The notes below the pieces were generated by a model. That model was not told the origin of the DNA and made no database searches. It was given only the letters and a program-made list of their open reading frames with translations. DNA of 64,000 nt from DASUPK01 sp963743575 (GTDB lineage Bacteria; Actinomycetota; Thermoleophilia; Solirubrobacterales; 70-9), in contig CAVUQC010000007.1 of the NCBI GenBank assembly GCA_963743575.1, positions 1,612,001 through 1,676,000 of the forward strand, written 5' to 3'. Within the stretch, counting starts at the first letter, position 1; each line of letters opens with the position of its first letter. Made by a program: the position numbers and the translations under genes. Below, piece by piece: positions 49,448 to 57,748 of the stretch.

Positions 49448-49996
49448 TCAGGAGTTCGAGCCGCTCGAGCTGATGCCCGAGTTGTTGCTCTGATCCTGGT
49501 TCTGGTTCTTCTGCTGACCCTGCAGGGGCGGGGCGCCCGGCGGTGGGCCGCATTTGAACGTGCCGATGCCGAGAGGTCCGGCGTGCTGCATGTCGGTCGG
49601 GAGCTTGTCCTTGCAGGCCTCATAGGCCTTCTGGACCTTGTCCCGGTCGGCCGCGCTCGGCGGCTTCGGCGGGTTGCTCGGATCGATGTTGCTCGGATCC
49701 GGGGGCGCCGGAGCGCCGTTGTCCTCCATGCACTTCCGGAAGTCCTCCATCTTCTGCCTGTCGGCAGCAGAGAGATTGGGGGCGCGGAAGGTCATCACGC
49801 CGGGACCGCCGCCGGGCGGAGGGCCCGGAACCGTCGCCGAGCCGCTGCTGTTGCCTGAGCTGCCGCTGCTGCTGCCGCCGTCCGCCGCCATTGAGACCGC
49901 GGCCACGCCGACGGCGGTGATGCACGCCGCCAGCAGCGACAGGCCGAGGGGACCAAGCCTGATGGTCAGCCCTCGCTTCTTTTTCTTCTCTTCCAT
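49448..49996 (-). CDS. Secreted or membrane-anchored protein of unknown function
   Basis: 182 residues. A basic start (MEEKKKKRGLTIRLG) and one hydrophobic segment (LSLLAACITAVGVAAVSMAA) are followed by Ser/Gly and Pro/Gly linkers, a small helical domain with two Cys (FRKCMEDNGAPAPPDP, VQKAYEACKDKLP, then TFKCGPPPG) and a Gln/Asn/Ser-rich tail. No family recognised; the repeated xFRxCMExxG type of motif is common in small actinobacterial exported proteins. It stands alone, 85 bases from the desaturase end. Confidence 0.7.
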   Translation of the reverse strand: MEEKKKKRGLTIRLGPLGLSLLAACITAVGVAAVSMAADGGSSSGSSGNSSGSATVPGPPPGGGPGVMTFRAPNLSAADRQKMEDFRKCMEDNGAPAPPDPSNIDPSNPPKPPSAADRDKVQKAYEACKDKLPTDMQHAGPLGIGTFKCGPPPGAPPLQGQQKNQNQDQSNNSGISSSGSNS

Positions 49997-50081
49997 CTCC
50001 TACTCCTGTCCGTCGCTTCCCGGATCAACCGGGCTCGACGACCATCAAGCCAGGCGGGTATGAGAGGAGGCTGAGATCCGG

Positions 50082-50984
50082 CTAAGAAACGACTTGAGCT
50101 TCGCCGACGGCCTTGGCCGCCTGGCGCTCCGGTGCGATCCGGATTACGTTCCAGGCGAGACCGGTCCGCTCCATCGCGGCGATCAGCAGGGCGGAGGGGT
50201 CGAGCTCCCATCGGCGCAGCCCATGCACGGCGGAGCGAGGAAATGCGTGGTGATTGTGGTGCCAGGACTCGCCGAGCGACGGGAGGGCGAGCCAGAAGAC
50301 GTTGGTGGAGTGGTCGTCGACCTCGAAGCGGCGTGATCCGAGGAAGTGGCAGACCGAGTTGACGCTCCAGGTGACGTGGTGAACGAAGAAGACCCTGACC
50401 AGGCCGCCCCAGAGCAGGCCAGTCGCGGCGCCGAGCAGGGTGCCGGTGATCAGGTAGCCGGCCAGCGCCGGGATGCCGAGACCGAGGAACACGAGCGTCA
50501 CGAAGCGCCGGTTGATCAGCCGCATGCCCCGGTCCTCATAGAGATCGGGCGCGAACTTCTTCCAATCGGCGCGGCCGTGCTCGGACAGCAGCCAGCCCAT
50601 GTGCGCGTGCCAGAGACCGCGGAAGACCCCGACCACGCCGTCGCCGTGACCCACGTGGGGGCTGTGCGGGTCGCCCTCGACGTCGGTGTGCGCGTGGTGC
50701 TTGCGATGGTCGGCGACCCAGGCGATCACCGGGCCCTGCACGGCCATCGAGCCCAGGGATGCGAAGACGTACTCCGTCGCCTTGTGGGCGCGGAAGGAGC
50801 GGTGGGTGAGCATGCGGTGAAAGCCGACCGTGATCCCGGCTGCGGTGAGCACGTACATCACGCCGAAGAGCGCCAGGTCGTGCCAGCTCACCACGCTGCC
50901 CCAGAGCAGCACGATCGCCGCCAGGGTGGCCACGAAGGGCACCACCATGGCGCCGAGGTTCACGACCTTGCTGGCACGCGTCAT
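50082..50984 (-). CDS. Acyl-CoA/acyl-lipid desaturase (delta-9 type)
   Basis: 300 residues from ATG 50984. The three histidine boxes of membrane desaturases are present: GFHRMLTHRSF (HxxxxH), ADHRKHHAHTD (HxxHH) and GESWHHNHHAFP (HxxHH type), among four membrane helices. The enzyme puts a cis double bond into saturated acyl chains using a diiron centre. TACGCT-N6-ATG gives a leaderless start. It is divergent from a PucR-type regulator, its most likely controller. Confidence 0.9.
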   Translation of the reverse strand: MTRASKVVNLGAMVVPFVATLAAIVLLWGSVVSWHDLALFGVMYVLTAAGITVGFHRMLTHRSFRAHKATEYVFASLGSMAVQGPVIAWVADHRKHHAHTDVEGDPHSPHVGHGDGVVGVFRGLWHAHMGWLLSEHGRADWKKFAPDLYEDRGMRLINRRFVTLVFLGLGIPALAGYLITGTLLGAATGLLWGGLVRVFFVHHVTWSVNSVCHFLGSRRFEVDDHSTNVFWLALPSLGESWHHNHHAFPRSAVHGLRRWELDPSALLIAAMERTGLAWNVIRIAPERQAAKAVGEAQVVS

Positions 50985-50990
50985 GTGAGC

Positions 50991-50996
50991 AGCGTA
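50991..50996 (-). promoter_or_regulatory. -10 element of a leaderless promoter (TACGCT) for the desaturase
   Basis: Minus-strand TACGCT lies six bases before ATG 50984; no ribosome site is present. Confidence 0.55.
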
Positions 50997-51060
50997 GGCA
51001 GGCGACCGCACAAAGAGTTAGCCTGAAACCCAATAGTTCGGCCCAAGTCTTGTCACTTAA

Positions 51061-52326
51061 ATGACAAAAACCAACCCAAGGGGTCAGACCCCTTCACCAA
51101 AAACTAACCCAAGGGGTCAGACCCCTTCATTAAGGGGTCAGACCCCGGTGGTGCCCCCTGTGGTGCCCTGGCACGCGTTGCCGCCCGCTCTGGCCGACGC
51201 GATCGAGCCGGAGCTGCCGCAGGCGACCGAGGAGATCCTGGAGACGATCGGCCGTGAGGTCCCCGAGTACGCGCGCCCGCTCGAGGGCGCCTTCGGCGTC
51301 GCGATCCGCACCGGCGTGAGCGAGGCGCTCCGCCAGTTCGTCGCCCTGATCCGGGATCCCGGCGCCGGCCGGGAGTCGGGACGTGACGTATATGTGGGGC
51401 TGGGTCGGGCCGAGTTCAGGGAGGGGCGGACGCTCGACTCGCTGCAGTCCGCCTACCGCGTCGGCGCCCGGGTCGCTTGGCGGCGCGTCTCCGCCGCGGC
51501 CCGGCGGGCGAAGGTTGATCCCGAGGAGCTCGGCCTGCTGGCCGAGGCGATCTTCGCCTACATCGACGAGCTCTCGGCTGATTCGGTCGAGGGCTATGCA
51601 CAGGCCCAGCGCGAGCAGGAGGGCGAGCGCCAGCATCGCCGCCGCGAGCTGCTCGCCCTGCTGCTCCGCGATCCACCGGCGCCCGACGCCGAGGTGCGCT
51701 CGGCGGCTCAGACGGCCGGCTGGAGGCTCGCGCGGAGCGCCGCGCCGGTTGCAGTCTCGGAGGGGGACCTGGCCCGGATCGGCCGCCGCCTCCCGGCCGA
51801 CGCGCTGGTCGCGAGCGTCAACGGCGTCGGCTGCGCGCTGCTTGTCGGCGCGGCGGGCGCGGGTCGTGCCGCCGAGCTCGAGCGGGCGACCCGCGGCGTC
51901 ACGGCGGCGCTCGGCCCGACCGTGCCGCGGGCCGAGCTCGGGCGTGCCTGGGCGATCGCCTCGGCGGCCCTGCGGGCGGCGGAGGCGGGTGCCATCGAGG
52001 GCGACGGCGTGATCGACGCGGACAATCACCTGCCGGAGCTGCTCCTGTTCGAGTCCGCCGGCCTCGCCGGGCGCCTCGCCGCCCGGCGGCTGGCGCCGCT
52101 CGACGAGCTCACTCCGGCCGGCAGGGCGCGGATGGAGGAGACGGCGCTGGCCTACGTTCAGCACGGCGGCAACGCGGCCGCGATGGCCCGCGCCCTTCAT
52201 CTCCACCCGCAGACGATCCGCTACCGGCTCGGCCGGCTGCGTGAGCTCTTCGGGGACGAGCTCGGCGACCCGGACGCCCGCTTCGAGCTCGAGCTCGCGC
52301 TCAGATCTCAGGCAGTGCGAGGCTGA
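51061..52326 (+). CDS. PucR-type helix-turn-helix regulator
   Basis: 421 residues if read from ATG 51061. The first ~28 residues are only the translated repeat, so GTG 51148-51163 may be the real start. The conserved part has a helical RsbR/CdaR-like N-terminal domain (ALADAIEPELPQATEEILETI, then FREGRTLDSLQSAYRVGARVAW), a central GGDEF-like or nucleotide-free regulatory part, and the C-terminal PucR HTH (HGGNAAAMARALHLHPQTIRYRLGRL). It is divergent from the desaturase, so regulation of membrane lipid unsaturation is a reasonable guess. TTGTCA and TGACAA flank ATG 51061 as an inverted repeat (51050-51067). Its end overlaps the convergent kinase by 26 bases. Confidence 0.8.
   Translation: MTKTNPRGQTPSPKTNPRGQTPSLRGQTPVVPPVVPWHALPPALADAIEPELPQATEEILETIGREVPEYARPLEGAFGVAIRTGVSEALRQFVALIRDPGAGRESGRDVYVGLGRAEFREGRTLDSLQSAYRVGARVAWRRVSAAARRAKVDPEELGLLAEAIFAYIDELSADSVEGYAQAQREQEGERQHRRRELLALLLRDPPAPDAEVRSAAQTAGWRLARSAAPVAVSEGDLARIGRRLPADALVASVNGVGCALLVGAAGAGRAAELERATRGVTAALGPTVPRAELGRAWAIASAALRAAEAGAIEGDGVIDADNHLPELLLFESAGLAGRLAARRLAPLDELTPAGRARMEETALAYVQHGGNAAAMARALHLHPQTIRYRLGRLRELFGDELGDPDARFELELALRSQAVRG
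51066..51146. repeat. Tandem palindromic repeats with GGGGTCAGACCCC core
   Basis: Two 33-bp units (51066-51098 and 51099-51131) differ at few bases and are followed by a third, partial unit (51132-51146). Each contains AAGGGGTCAGACCCCTT, an almost perfect palindrome. They fall between the desaturase promoter and the conserved part of the PucR-type gene. They keep its frame and would encode KTNPRGQTPSP-like repeats if translated. They look like a REP-type insertion. Confidence 0.75.
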
Positions 52327-53746
52327 CCACCGCGCCGCCGTCCTCCGCGTTGGCGGCGCGCGCGGTGCCGTCGTGCTCGTCGGCGACGCGCTGCACGATC
52401 GCCAGTCCGAGGCCCGAGCCGGGTTTGCCGCGTGCATGGTCGGCGCGCCAGAAGCGATCGAAGACCTTGTCGAGGTTCTCGGCGGGGAACCCGGGCCCGT
52501 GGTCGCGGACCGTGACCCGGCCATCGGCGACCTTCACCTCGATCTCGCCTCCCGCCGGGCTCCACTTGCAGGCGTTGTCGAGCATGTTCGAGATGGCCCG
52601 ACCGAGCCGCTGGGCGTCGGCGTGAACCAGGGTGGGGTGGAGGTCCTCGGCGAAGCTCATGTCGCGTGCGCGGCGCTGCGCCCGCTCGATCGCGTCACGC
52701 GTGAGCTCGTCGAGCGCCACCTCCTGGCGGGCGATCGCATCCTGTCCCGGTGCCCGGGCGAGCTCGACCACGTCGCCGACCAGCTCGGTCATCTCCTCGA
52801 GCTCCTGGGTCAGATCCGCAACCAGGCGCTTGCGCTCCGCCGGGTCGAGGTTCTCGGTGCGGCCGAGCGTCTCGATGTTGGTCCGCAGCGTCGCGAGCGG
52901 CGTGCGCAGCTCGTGTGAGGCATCGGCGACCAGGCGGCGCTGGGCGGACTCGGAGCGCTCGAGCGCGGCGAGCATCTCGTTGAAGCTGGCGGCCAGGCGA
53001 CCGAGCTCGTCGTCGCCTCGGACCTCGATCCGGTGGGTGAGGTCGTGTGTGCGAGCCACCTCCTCGGCGGCGTCGGAGACCTCGCCCGCCGGGGCGAGCG
53101 CCGTGCGCGCGACGACCGGGCCGAGCCCGGCGGCCAGGGCGATCCCTCCCGCGCTGACCGCGGCCAGGATGATGACCAGCGTGTTGAGGGTGTGGTTCGT
53201 GTCCGCGAGCGAGCGGGCCACCTGGATCGCGCCGCCGGTCTGCAGCGGCTGTGTGAGGACGCGCAGGTCCGTCCCCTGGACCGAGACGTCGCTGAACTGC
53301 GCGTCTCCGCCGCTGGCGGCGAGCTCGCGGTCGGCGCTCGAGACGGGCAGCCGGTACTGGGAGCTCGGATCCGGGAGGACGGCGCCGTCGGGTCCGATCA
53401 CCTGGGCGAGCGCGGGCGCCGCGCCGGGCCCGGGAGGCGGCTCGGCACGCTGCAGGAAGACGCGGTCTCCCTTCTGAGCGTCCTTGTCCTGCTTGCCCTT
53501 GAGATTGGGCGGGCCGGGCGGCGGCGCACCCGTGCCGAAGGTCACCGGCCCCTGCCCGGTCCCGGCGATCCCCGGTGCGACCTGCCCCGCCCGCTGGGTC
53601 ACGACGTCCGCCTGGTGGCGGAGGTCGTTGTCGATGTCGCCCCGGAGGCGGTCGCGCACCAGGACGTAGACGAGCGCCGACGCCAGCAGCACGGTCACCG
53701 CCACGGCCAGCGCGGAGAGCAGGGCGAGCCGGCGGCGCAGGCTCAC
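52301..53746 (-). CDS. MprB-like sensor histidine kinase
   Basis: 481 residues from GTG 53746. Helix at 8-30, a long extracytoplasmic domain (about 31-185, Pro/Gly-rich, low complexity around GAPPPGPPNLKGK), second helix (about 190-210), HAMP (about 212-265), HisKA with VADASHELRTPLATLRTN, HATPase with SNMLDNACKWSP, RDHGPGFPAENL and GSGLGLAIVQRV. It resembles MprB/TcrY kinases of cell envelope stress. GTG overlaps the response-regulator stop (GTGA). An exported lipoprotein lies just upstream of the pair and may be a target or sensor partner. Confidence 0.9.
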   Translation of the reverse strand: MSLRRRLALLSALAVAVTVLLASALVYVLVRDRLRGDIDNDLRHQADVVTQRAGQVAPGIAGTGQGPVTFGTGAPPPGPPNLKGKQDKDAQKGDRVFLQRAEPPPGPGAAPALAQVIGPDGAVLPDPSSQYRLPVSSADRELAASGGDAQFSDVSVQGTDLRVLTQPLQTGGAIQVARSLADTNHTLNTLVIILAAVSAGGIALAAGLGPVVARTALAPAGEVSDAAEEVARTHDLTHRIEVRGDDELGRLAASFNEMLAALERSESAQRRLVADASHELRTPLATLRTNIETLGRTENLDPAERKRLVADLTQELEEMTELVGDVVELARAPGQDAIARQEVALDELTRDAIERAQRRARDMSFAEDLHPTLVHADAQRLGRAISNMLDNACKWSPAGGEIEVKVADGRVTVRDHGPGFPAENLDKVFDRFWRADHARGKPGSGLGLAIVQRVADEHDGTARAANAEDGGAVVSLALPEI

Positions 53747-54417
53747 TTCTCGCGCAGCGAGTACCCGACTCCGCGGACCGTCTGGATCAGCCGGGGCTCG
53801 CCGCCCTCCTCGGTCTTCCGGCGCAGATAGCCGACGTAGACCTCGAGTGAGTTGGAGCGAGGCCCGAAGTCGTAGCCCCAGACCGCCTCGAAGAGCTGGG
53901 AGCGGGTGAGGGCGAGCCGCGGGTTGCGCATCAGGTGCTCGAGCAGGCCGAACTCGGTCTTGGTCAGCTCGATCGGCCGGTCGCCGCGCTTCACCTCGCG
54001 GGTGGCCGGATCGAGGGTCAGGTCGGCATAGGTGAGCTCCTCCGAGGGCTCGCCGTTGGTCCGGCGCAGGAGCGCCCGCAGCCGTGCGAGCAGCTCCTCG
54101 AGCGCGAAGGGCTTCACCACGTAGTCGTCGGCCCCCGCATCGAGGCCGTCGACCCGGTCCTGGACGGCGTCGCGCGCGGTCAGCATCAGGACCGGCGTGC
54201 GGTCGCCGCGCGCCCGCAGCTCGCGGCAGACATCGAGCCCGTCGCGCTTCGGCATCAGCACGTCGAGGACGATCGCGTCGAGCGGAGAGCCCGTGCCGGC
54301 GGAGCCGAGCGCCTCCTCGCCGTCGGCGGCGAGCTCGACCTCATAGCCCTCCAGCTTCAGCGCGCGCTCGAGGGCGCGGCGCAGCTGGGGCTCGTCGTCT
54401 ACGACCAGTACGCGCAC
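53743..54417 (-). CDS. MprA-like OmpR-family response regulator
   Basis: 224 residues from GTG 54417. Receiver with VVDDEPQLRRAL, Asp in IVLDVLMPKRDG, Lys in VVKPFALEELLARL, then a winged helix with ELTKTEFGLLEHLMRNPRLAL and VRGVGYSLREK. The pair with the MprB-like kinase is complete and coupled by a GTGA overlap. Upstream, 40 bases separate it from the lipoprotein gene on the same strand, so all three may be one operon. Confidence 0.92.
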   Translation of the reverse strand: MRVLVVDDEPQLRRALERALKLEGYEVELAADGEEALGSAGTGSPLDAIVLDVLMPKRDGLDVCRELRARGDRTPVLMLTARDAVQDRVDGLDAGADDYVVKPFALEELLARLRALLRRTNGEPSEELTYADLTLDPATREVKRGDRPIELTKTEFGLLEHLMRNPRLALTRSQLFEAVWGYDFGPRSNSLEVYVGYLRRKTEEGGEPRLIQTVRGVGYSLREK

Positions 54418-54457
54418 GACCCCATGCTGGCGAGATCGCCTAAGAAATGCGTGAGAG

Positions 54458-55039
54458 CTACTTGCCGCCCGAGCTCGAGCCCGACCCGGCGATGTCGCCC
54501 AGCGGCGAGGTCACGTTCGAGCCGTCCGGCTCGGCGTTGTAGACGAGGCCGGTGCGGCCGCCACCCTCGGCGTTGATCGTCCATTTGAGCTGGCCGTCGA
54601 CGGCGCTCTTCTCGAGCGTCATCACGGTCACCTTCAGGTCGTTCACGCCGGATGCCTGCTTGACGCCCGAGACGATCTTGTCGATCGCCGCGGGGTCCAC
54701 CTCTGTGAAGGGGAAGTCCTGGCCCTGGAGCGAGCCCGGCCCGATCACATCGACCTTCTCGTCGTGCAGGTCGCCGCCGGTGTAGACGAAGCCGGTGGCC
54801 TGCTCTCCGTTGCGGAGCTTGAAGTCGGCGCCGCCCTCGGTGATCTGGACCTGGAGAGCCCGCGCGTTCTCGCCCGCCTTGTCGGTGACCGCACCGTAGG
54901 CCTTCTGGAAGCCGGCGGTGGTGAAGAGCTCTGAGTTGCCGTTCGTCGAGACGTTGGCGCCGCCGCTGCTGCCGCAGGCCGACAGCGCGAACGCGGAAAT
55001 GGCAAGGCCGACGGTCAACCCCAACTTTGGCGCCTTCAA
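54458..55039 (-). CDS. Exported lipoprotein, unknown function
   Basis: 193 residues from TTG 55039, chosen because GGAGGAGGAGATC directly precedes it. A signal peptide (LGLTVGLAISAFALSAC) ends in a lipobox LSAC. The mature part has a mixed alpha/beta domain (FQKAYGAVTDKAGENARALQVQITEGGADF, GFVYTGGDLHDEKVDVIG, VNDLKVTVMTLEKS) and a Ser/Gly tail. The shape is like small periplasmic lipoproteins such as LprG or Lpp-LpqN types, without a firm match. It lies upstream of an MprAB-like pair on the same strand. Confidence 0.8.
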   Translation of the reverse strand: MKAPKLGLTVGLAISAFALSACGSSGGANVSTNGNSELFTTAGFQKAYGAVTDKAGENARALQVQITEGGADFKLRNGEQATGFVYTGGDLHDEKVDVIGPGSLQGQDFPFTEVDPAAIDKIVSGVKQASGVNDLKVTVMTLEKSAVDGQLKWTINAEGGGRTGLVYNAEPDGSNVTSPLGDIAGSGSSSGGK

Positions 55040-55146
55040 GATCTCCTCCTCCTCCGAGACGAGACAGTGCGGGCCAGCGTATCTCCGGCCCCGCGGCGCG
55101 GCTTGGCGGTCGCCCCGCGTGAGTGGGGTGACCGTCGCCAACACGG

Positions 55147-56475
55147 TCAGTGACGGTGCTTGTGCCTCGAGCGAATCTCCAGCTTGAGCTTCCGGATGTT
55201 GGCAAGTCCGCCCTGCGGCGTGAACGTGATCCGGGCGCGAATCTTGAGCTTGCCCGTCCGCTGCAGCTTGCGCATGGCGCGCTTCGTCAGCCGCAGCTGG
55301 ACCTTGATCGTGCCCGGCCCGCCCACGGCACTCGTGGGCCGCAGGGTCAGCTTCCGCACGCGGTGCCGAGGGCGCTTCGACGCGGTCGCGCCGCGGTGCC
55401 TGTCTCGAGCGTCGCTGATCTGCACGGTTCCAAAGGCCGACACCTGGAGCAGCAGCTTCAGCTTCTTCAGCTTCGTCGTCGCGGGGCTGAAGGTGTTGGT
55501 GGCGGCGTAGATCTCGGTGCTGGCGGTCGTCGAGGAACCGTTCAGGGTGCCGCCGGCGACCAGCACCCGTCCATCGGGGAGCGGGGCAGCGGAGGCTCGG
55601 GCGCGAGGACTGGTCATCGAACCGATCCCGGCCGAGCTGAAGGTCGCCGTCGCGGGGTCGAAGGTCTCAGCGCTCGCCAGCAACGCGGGGCCGTAGCCGC
55701 CTGCGACCAGCACCCGGCCGTCGGGCAACGGGGCCGCGGCAGCCGCTTCGCGCGGGACGGTCATCGAACCGATGCCGGCCGAGCTGAAGCTGCCGGTCGT
55801 GGGGTCAAAGACCTCGGCGCTCGAGAGATCGGAGGAGCCGTTGAAGCCGCCCGCAACCAGGACGCGCCCATCGGAGAGCGGCGCGGCGACCGCGTCCTCA
55901 CGCGGCGTCGTCATGGAGCCGGTGAGCGTGTAGCTGTTGGTCGCGGCGCTGTAGACGAACGCGCTCGCCAGCACATGGGAGGGAGCGCCGTCAGTGTTGC
56001 CGCCCGCGATCAGCACGCGGCCGTCCGGTAGAGGGGCCGCGACGGCACCCCCCCGCGGGCCGGGCATCGAGAGCGCCGCACCGAACGAGTTCGTCGTCGG
56101 GTTGAAGATCTCGACGCTGCTCAGATAGGAGTTGTCGTTGAAGCCACCGGCCAGGAGCACGCGGCCGTCGCCGAGCCGCGCGGCGGCCGCACGCTGCCGG
56201 GGTGTGGACAGTGAGCCGAGGCCAGCGGAGCTGAACCCGCCGTTGACGAAGACCTCGGCGCTGCCGAGCGCAGGAGAGAAGTTGTAGAAGCCGCCGGCGA
56301 CCAGTACCCGGCCGTCGTCGAGCAGGACGGCGGAGGGCCCGGTGCGGGGCGTGCCCAGAGAGGAGGCCGGACTGAACGATCCGGAGCCGGCTGCGCTTGC
56401 GTGCGGCGCTGCGGCTAGGAACGATGCCAGCAGACCCGCCGTGAGAAGCGCCGAAGCCCTAGGCCATCCGCGCAT
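55147..56475 (-). CDS. Secreted Kelch-repeat protein
   Basis: 442 residues. Signal peptide (ALLTAGLLASFLAAAPHASA), then six to seven Kelch blades, each with DGRVLVAGGF/Y and a following SAEVFDPTTGSF-like strand (about residues 35-345), forming a beta-propeller. A C-terminal basic domain (about 350-442, TIKVQLRLTKRAMRKLQR) and a His/Lys tail (RSRHKHRH) follow. No catalytic motif; a binding or structural role outside the cell is likely. TAAGTT-N6-ATG gives a leaderless start. Confidence 0.85.
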   Translation of the reverse strand: MRGWPRASALLTAGLLASFLAAAPHASAAGSGSFSPASSLGTPRTGPSAVLLDDGRVLVAGGFYNFSPALGSAEVFVNGGFSSAGLGSLSTPRQRAAAARLGDGRVLLAGGFNDNSYLSSVEIFNPTTNSFGAALSMPGPRGGAVAAPLPDGRVLIAGGNTDGAPSHVLASAFVYSAATNSYTLTGSMTTPREDAVAAPLSDGRVLVAGGFNGSSDLSSAEVFDPTTGSFSSAGIGSMTVPREAAAAAPLPDGRVLVAGGYGPALLASAETFDPATATFSSAGIGSMTSPRARASAAPLPDGRVLVAGGTLNGSSTTASTEIYAATNTFSPATTKLKKLKLLLQVSAFGTVQISDARDRHRGATASKRPRHRVRKLTLRPTSAVGGPGTIKVQLRLTKRAMRKLQRTGKLKIRARITFTPQGGLANIRKLKLEIRSRHKHRH

Positions 56476-56481
56476 GAACCA

Positions 56482-56487
56482 AACTTA
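56482..56487 (-). promoter_or_regulatory. -10 element of a leaderless promoter (TAAGTT) for the Kelch protein
   Basis: Minus-strand TAAGTT lies six bases before ATG 56475, with no Shine-Dalgarno. Confidence 0.6.
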
Positions 56488-56545
56488 CCGATAAGGCCGG
56501 TATATCCCAAACGGACGGTCAGCAGAGGGGGGATCGCTGCCTGGC

Positions 56546-57070
56546 CTAGAAGATCCGGTATTTCGCCCGGGAGAGGAAGAAACCGTGGCCGTTGGCCGTG
56601 TTCCGGCAGGTGATGCCGGCCATCCGACTGACGCAGAGGATCGTGCCGCGCTGGGCCGAGTGTCGGTAGCCGAGCAGCCTGGGACCGCCGAGCGTGGTGT
56701 CTCCCGCGCAGACGAACGAGGCGCCGTCCGGGCCGACGGCGATCCCCTGCCCGAAGTCGACCCCGGCCTTGATGCATGACTCCGGCTCGGGTGGAGGGGA
56801 CCAGGCGCGCTGGCGGATGTCGCAGCGGGCGTCGTGCGCGCTGATGTAGCAGCCGATGTTGTGGGAGGGCGTGTCGAAGTAGTGGGGGCCGTGGTTGCCG
56901 GCCGGGATCGGCGGGGGCCGCTGCACGTGGACGGTGACGGTATTTCCCTGCGCGGTGGTCGTGGTGAGGCTCTGTGGCTGGGTCTGCGTCTCGGTCACGG
57001 TCTTGGAGCCGCCACCGCAACCCGCAATCGCCACGGCGAGCAGCGCCGCTGCACAGGCAAGGCGAGGCAT
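56546..57070 (-). CDS. Cys-rich exported lipoprotein, unknown function
   Basis: 174 residues. Signal peptide with lipobox (AALLAVAIAGCGGG), a Thr/Gln-rich linker, then a domain with six spaced Cys (FDTPSHNIGCYIS, ARCDIRQRAW, SCIKAGVDFG, FVCAGDTTLG, ILCVSRMAGITCRN, GHGFFLSRAKYRIF). The pattern HNIGCYI...GITCRN...GHGFFLSR recurs in small actinobacterial exported proteins of unknown role (DUF6636-like, from memory). TAGGGT-N6-ATG gives a leaderless start. It is divergent from the gene at 57134. Confidence 0.75.
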   Translation of the reverse strand: MPRLACAAALLAVAIAGCGGGSKTVTETQTQPQSLTTTTAQGNTVTVHVQRPPPIPAGNHGPHYFDTPSHNIGCYISAHDARCDIRQRAWSPPPEPESCIKAGVDFGQGIAVGPDGASFVCAGDTTLGGPRLLGYRHSAQRGTILCVSRMAGITCRNTANGHGFFLSRAKYRIF

Positions 57071-57076
57071 GGCGCG

Positions 57077-57082
57077 ACCCTA
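57077..57082 (-). promoter_or_regulatory. -10 element of a leaderless promoter (TAGGGT)
   Basis: Minus-strand TAGGGT lies six bases before ATG 57070; exact copy of the signature at 26006, 33130 and 18394. Confidence 0.6.
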
Positions 57083-57133
57083 CATCAGTCGAGAAACCGT
57101 GCCCAGGGCTCCGATTTGCGTCCATTTCTGCCG

Positions 57134-57748
57134 ATGGTCGGATCACAGATGCGCTGGCTCAAGAACATCCTCGTCACCGGCCTTCTGCTCGCCGCGGCTG
57201 TCGTGACCCTGGGGACCCTGTTCAGCGACCACTCCGCCGAGTACGGCACCGTGGGGCTCCCGGAGGGTGGCGTGCTCCACTTCCCCAAGGGGACCGTGAC
57301 CGTCTACTACAGCCAGAACGGCTCGATCTCGGAGGAGCAGCAGAACGGCGCCCTCAGCTTCCAGGCGATCCCGGTCGCCGGTGGTCCTGCGATCGCGATG
57401 AGCTCCGCCGGGGGGACGATCTCGGCCGAGGGCACCCAGCGCAGCGAGGTCATCGGCGAGCACGGCGCGATCGCGAAGCTCAAGGTGCCGAGCGACGGCG
57501 ACTACCGGATCGCCACTGCCTCCAACCTCCAGCCGGGAGTCGTGTCCCTCGACTTCGGTACCAACGCCGCGACGGCCGTCGCGGCCAAGTGGAGGCTGCT
57601 CGCCGCCCTGGTGGGCGGAGCCTTCGTGATCGCCTTGATCCCGATCCCTCGGCACCGGCGTCGCTCACACGACGACCCGAAGACGCCCGGCTCCTCGGGC
57701 ACGTCTACGGAGTGGTCCTCGACGCCGCGCGCCCCGTACGCGGGCTAG
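57134..57748 (+). CDS. Two-helix membrane protein with extracytoplasmic beta domain
   Basis: 204 residues from ATG 57134 (ATG 57149 is an alternative). Helix one (LKNILVTGLLLAAAVVTLGTLF), an outside domain of about 110 residues rich in beta strands (EGGVLHFPKGTVTVYYSQNG, IAKLKVPSDGDYRIATAS), helix two (LLAALVGGAFVIALIPI) and a short basic cytoplasmic tail. No family recognised. Its last 44 bases overlap the 3-prime end of the convergent transglutaminase gene, so both coding ends share DNA in opposite frames. Confidence 0.7.
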   Translation: MVGSQMRWLKNILVTGLLLAAAVVTLGTLFSDHSAEYGTVGLPEGGVLHFPKGTVTVYYSQNGSISEEQQNGALSFQAIPVAGGPAIAMSSAGGTISAEGTQRSEVIGEHGAIAKLKVPSDGDYRIATASNLQPGVVSLDFGTNAATAVAAKWRLLAALVGGAFVIALIPIPRHRRRSHDDPKTPGSSGTSTEWSSTPRAPYAG

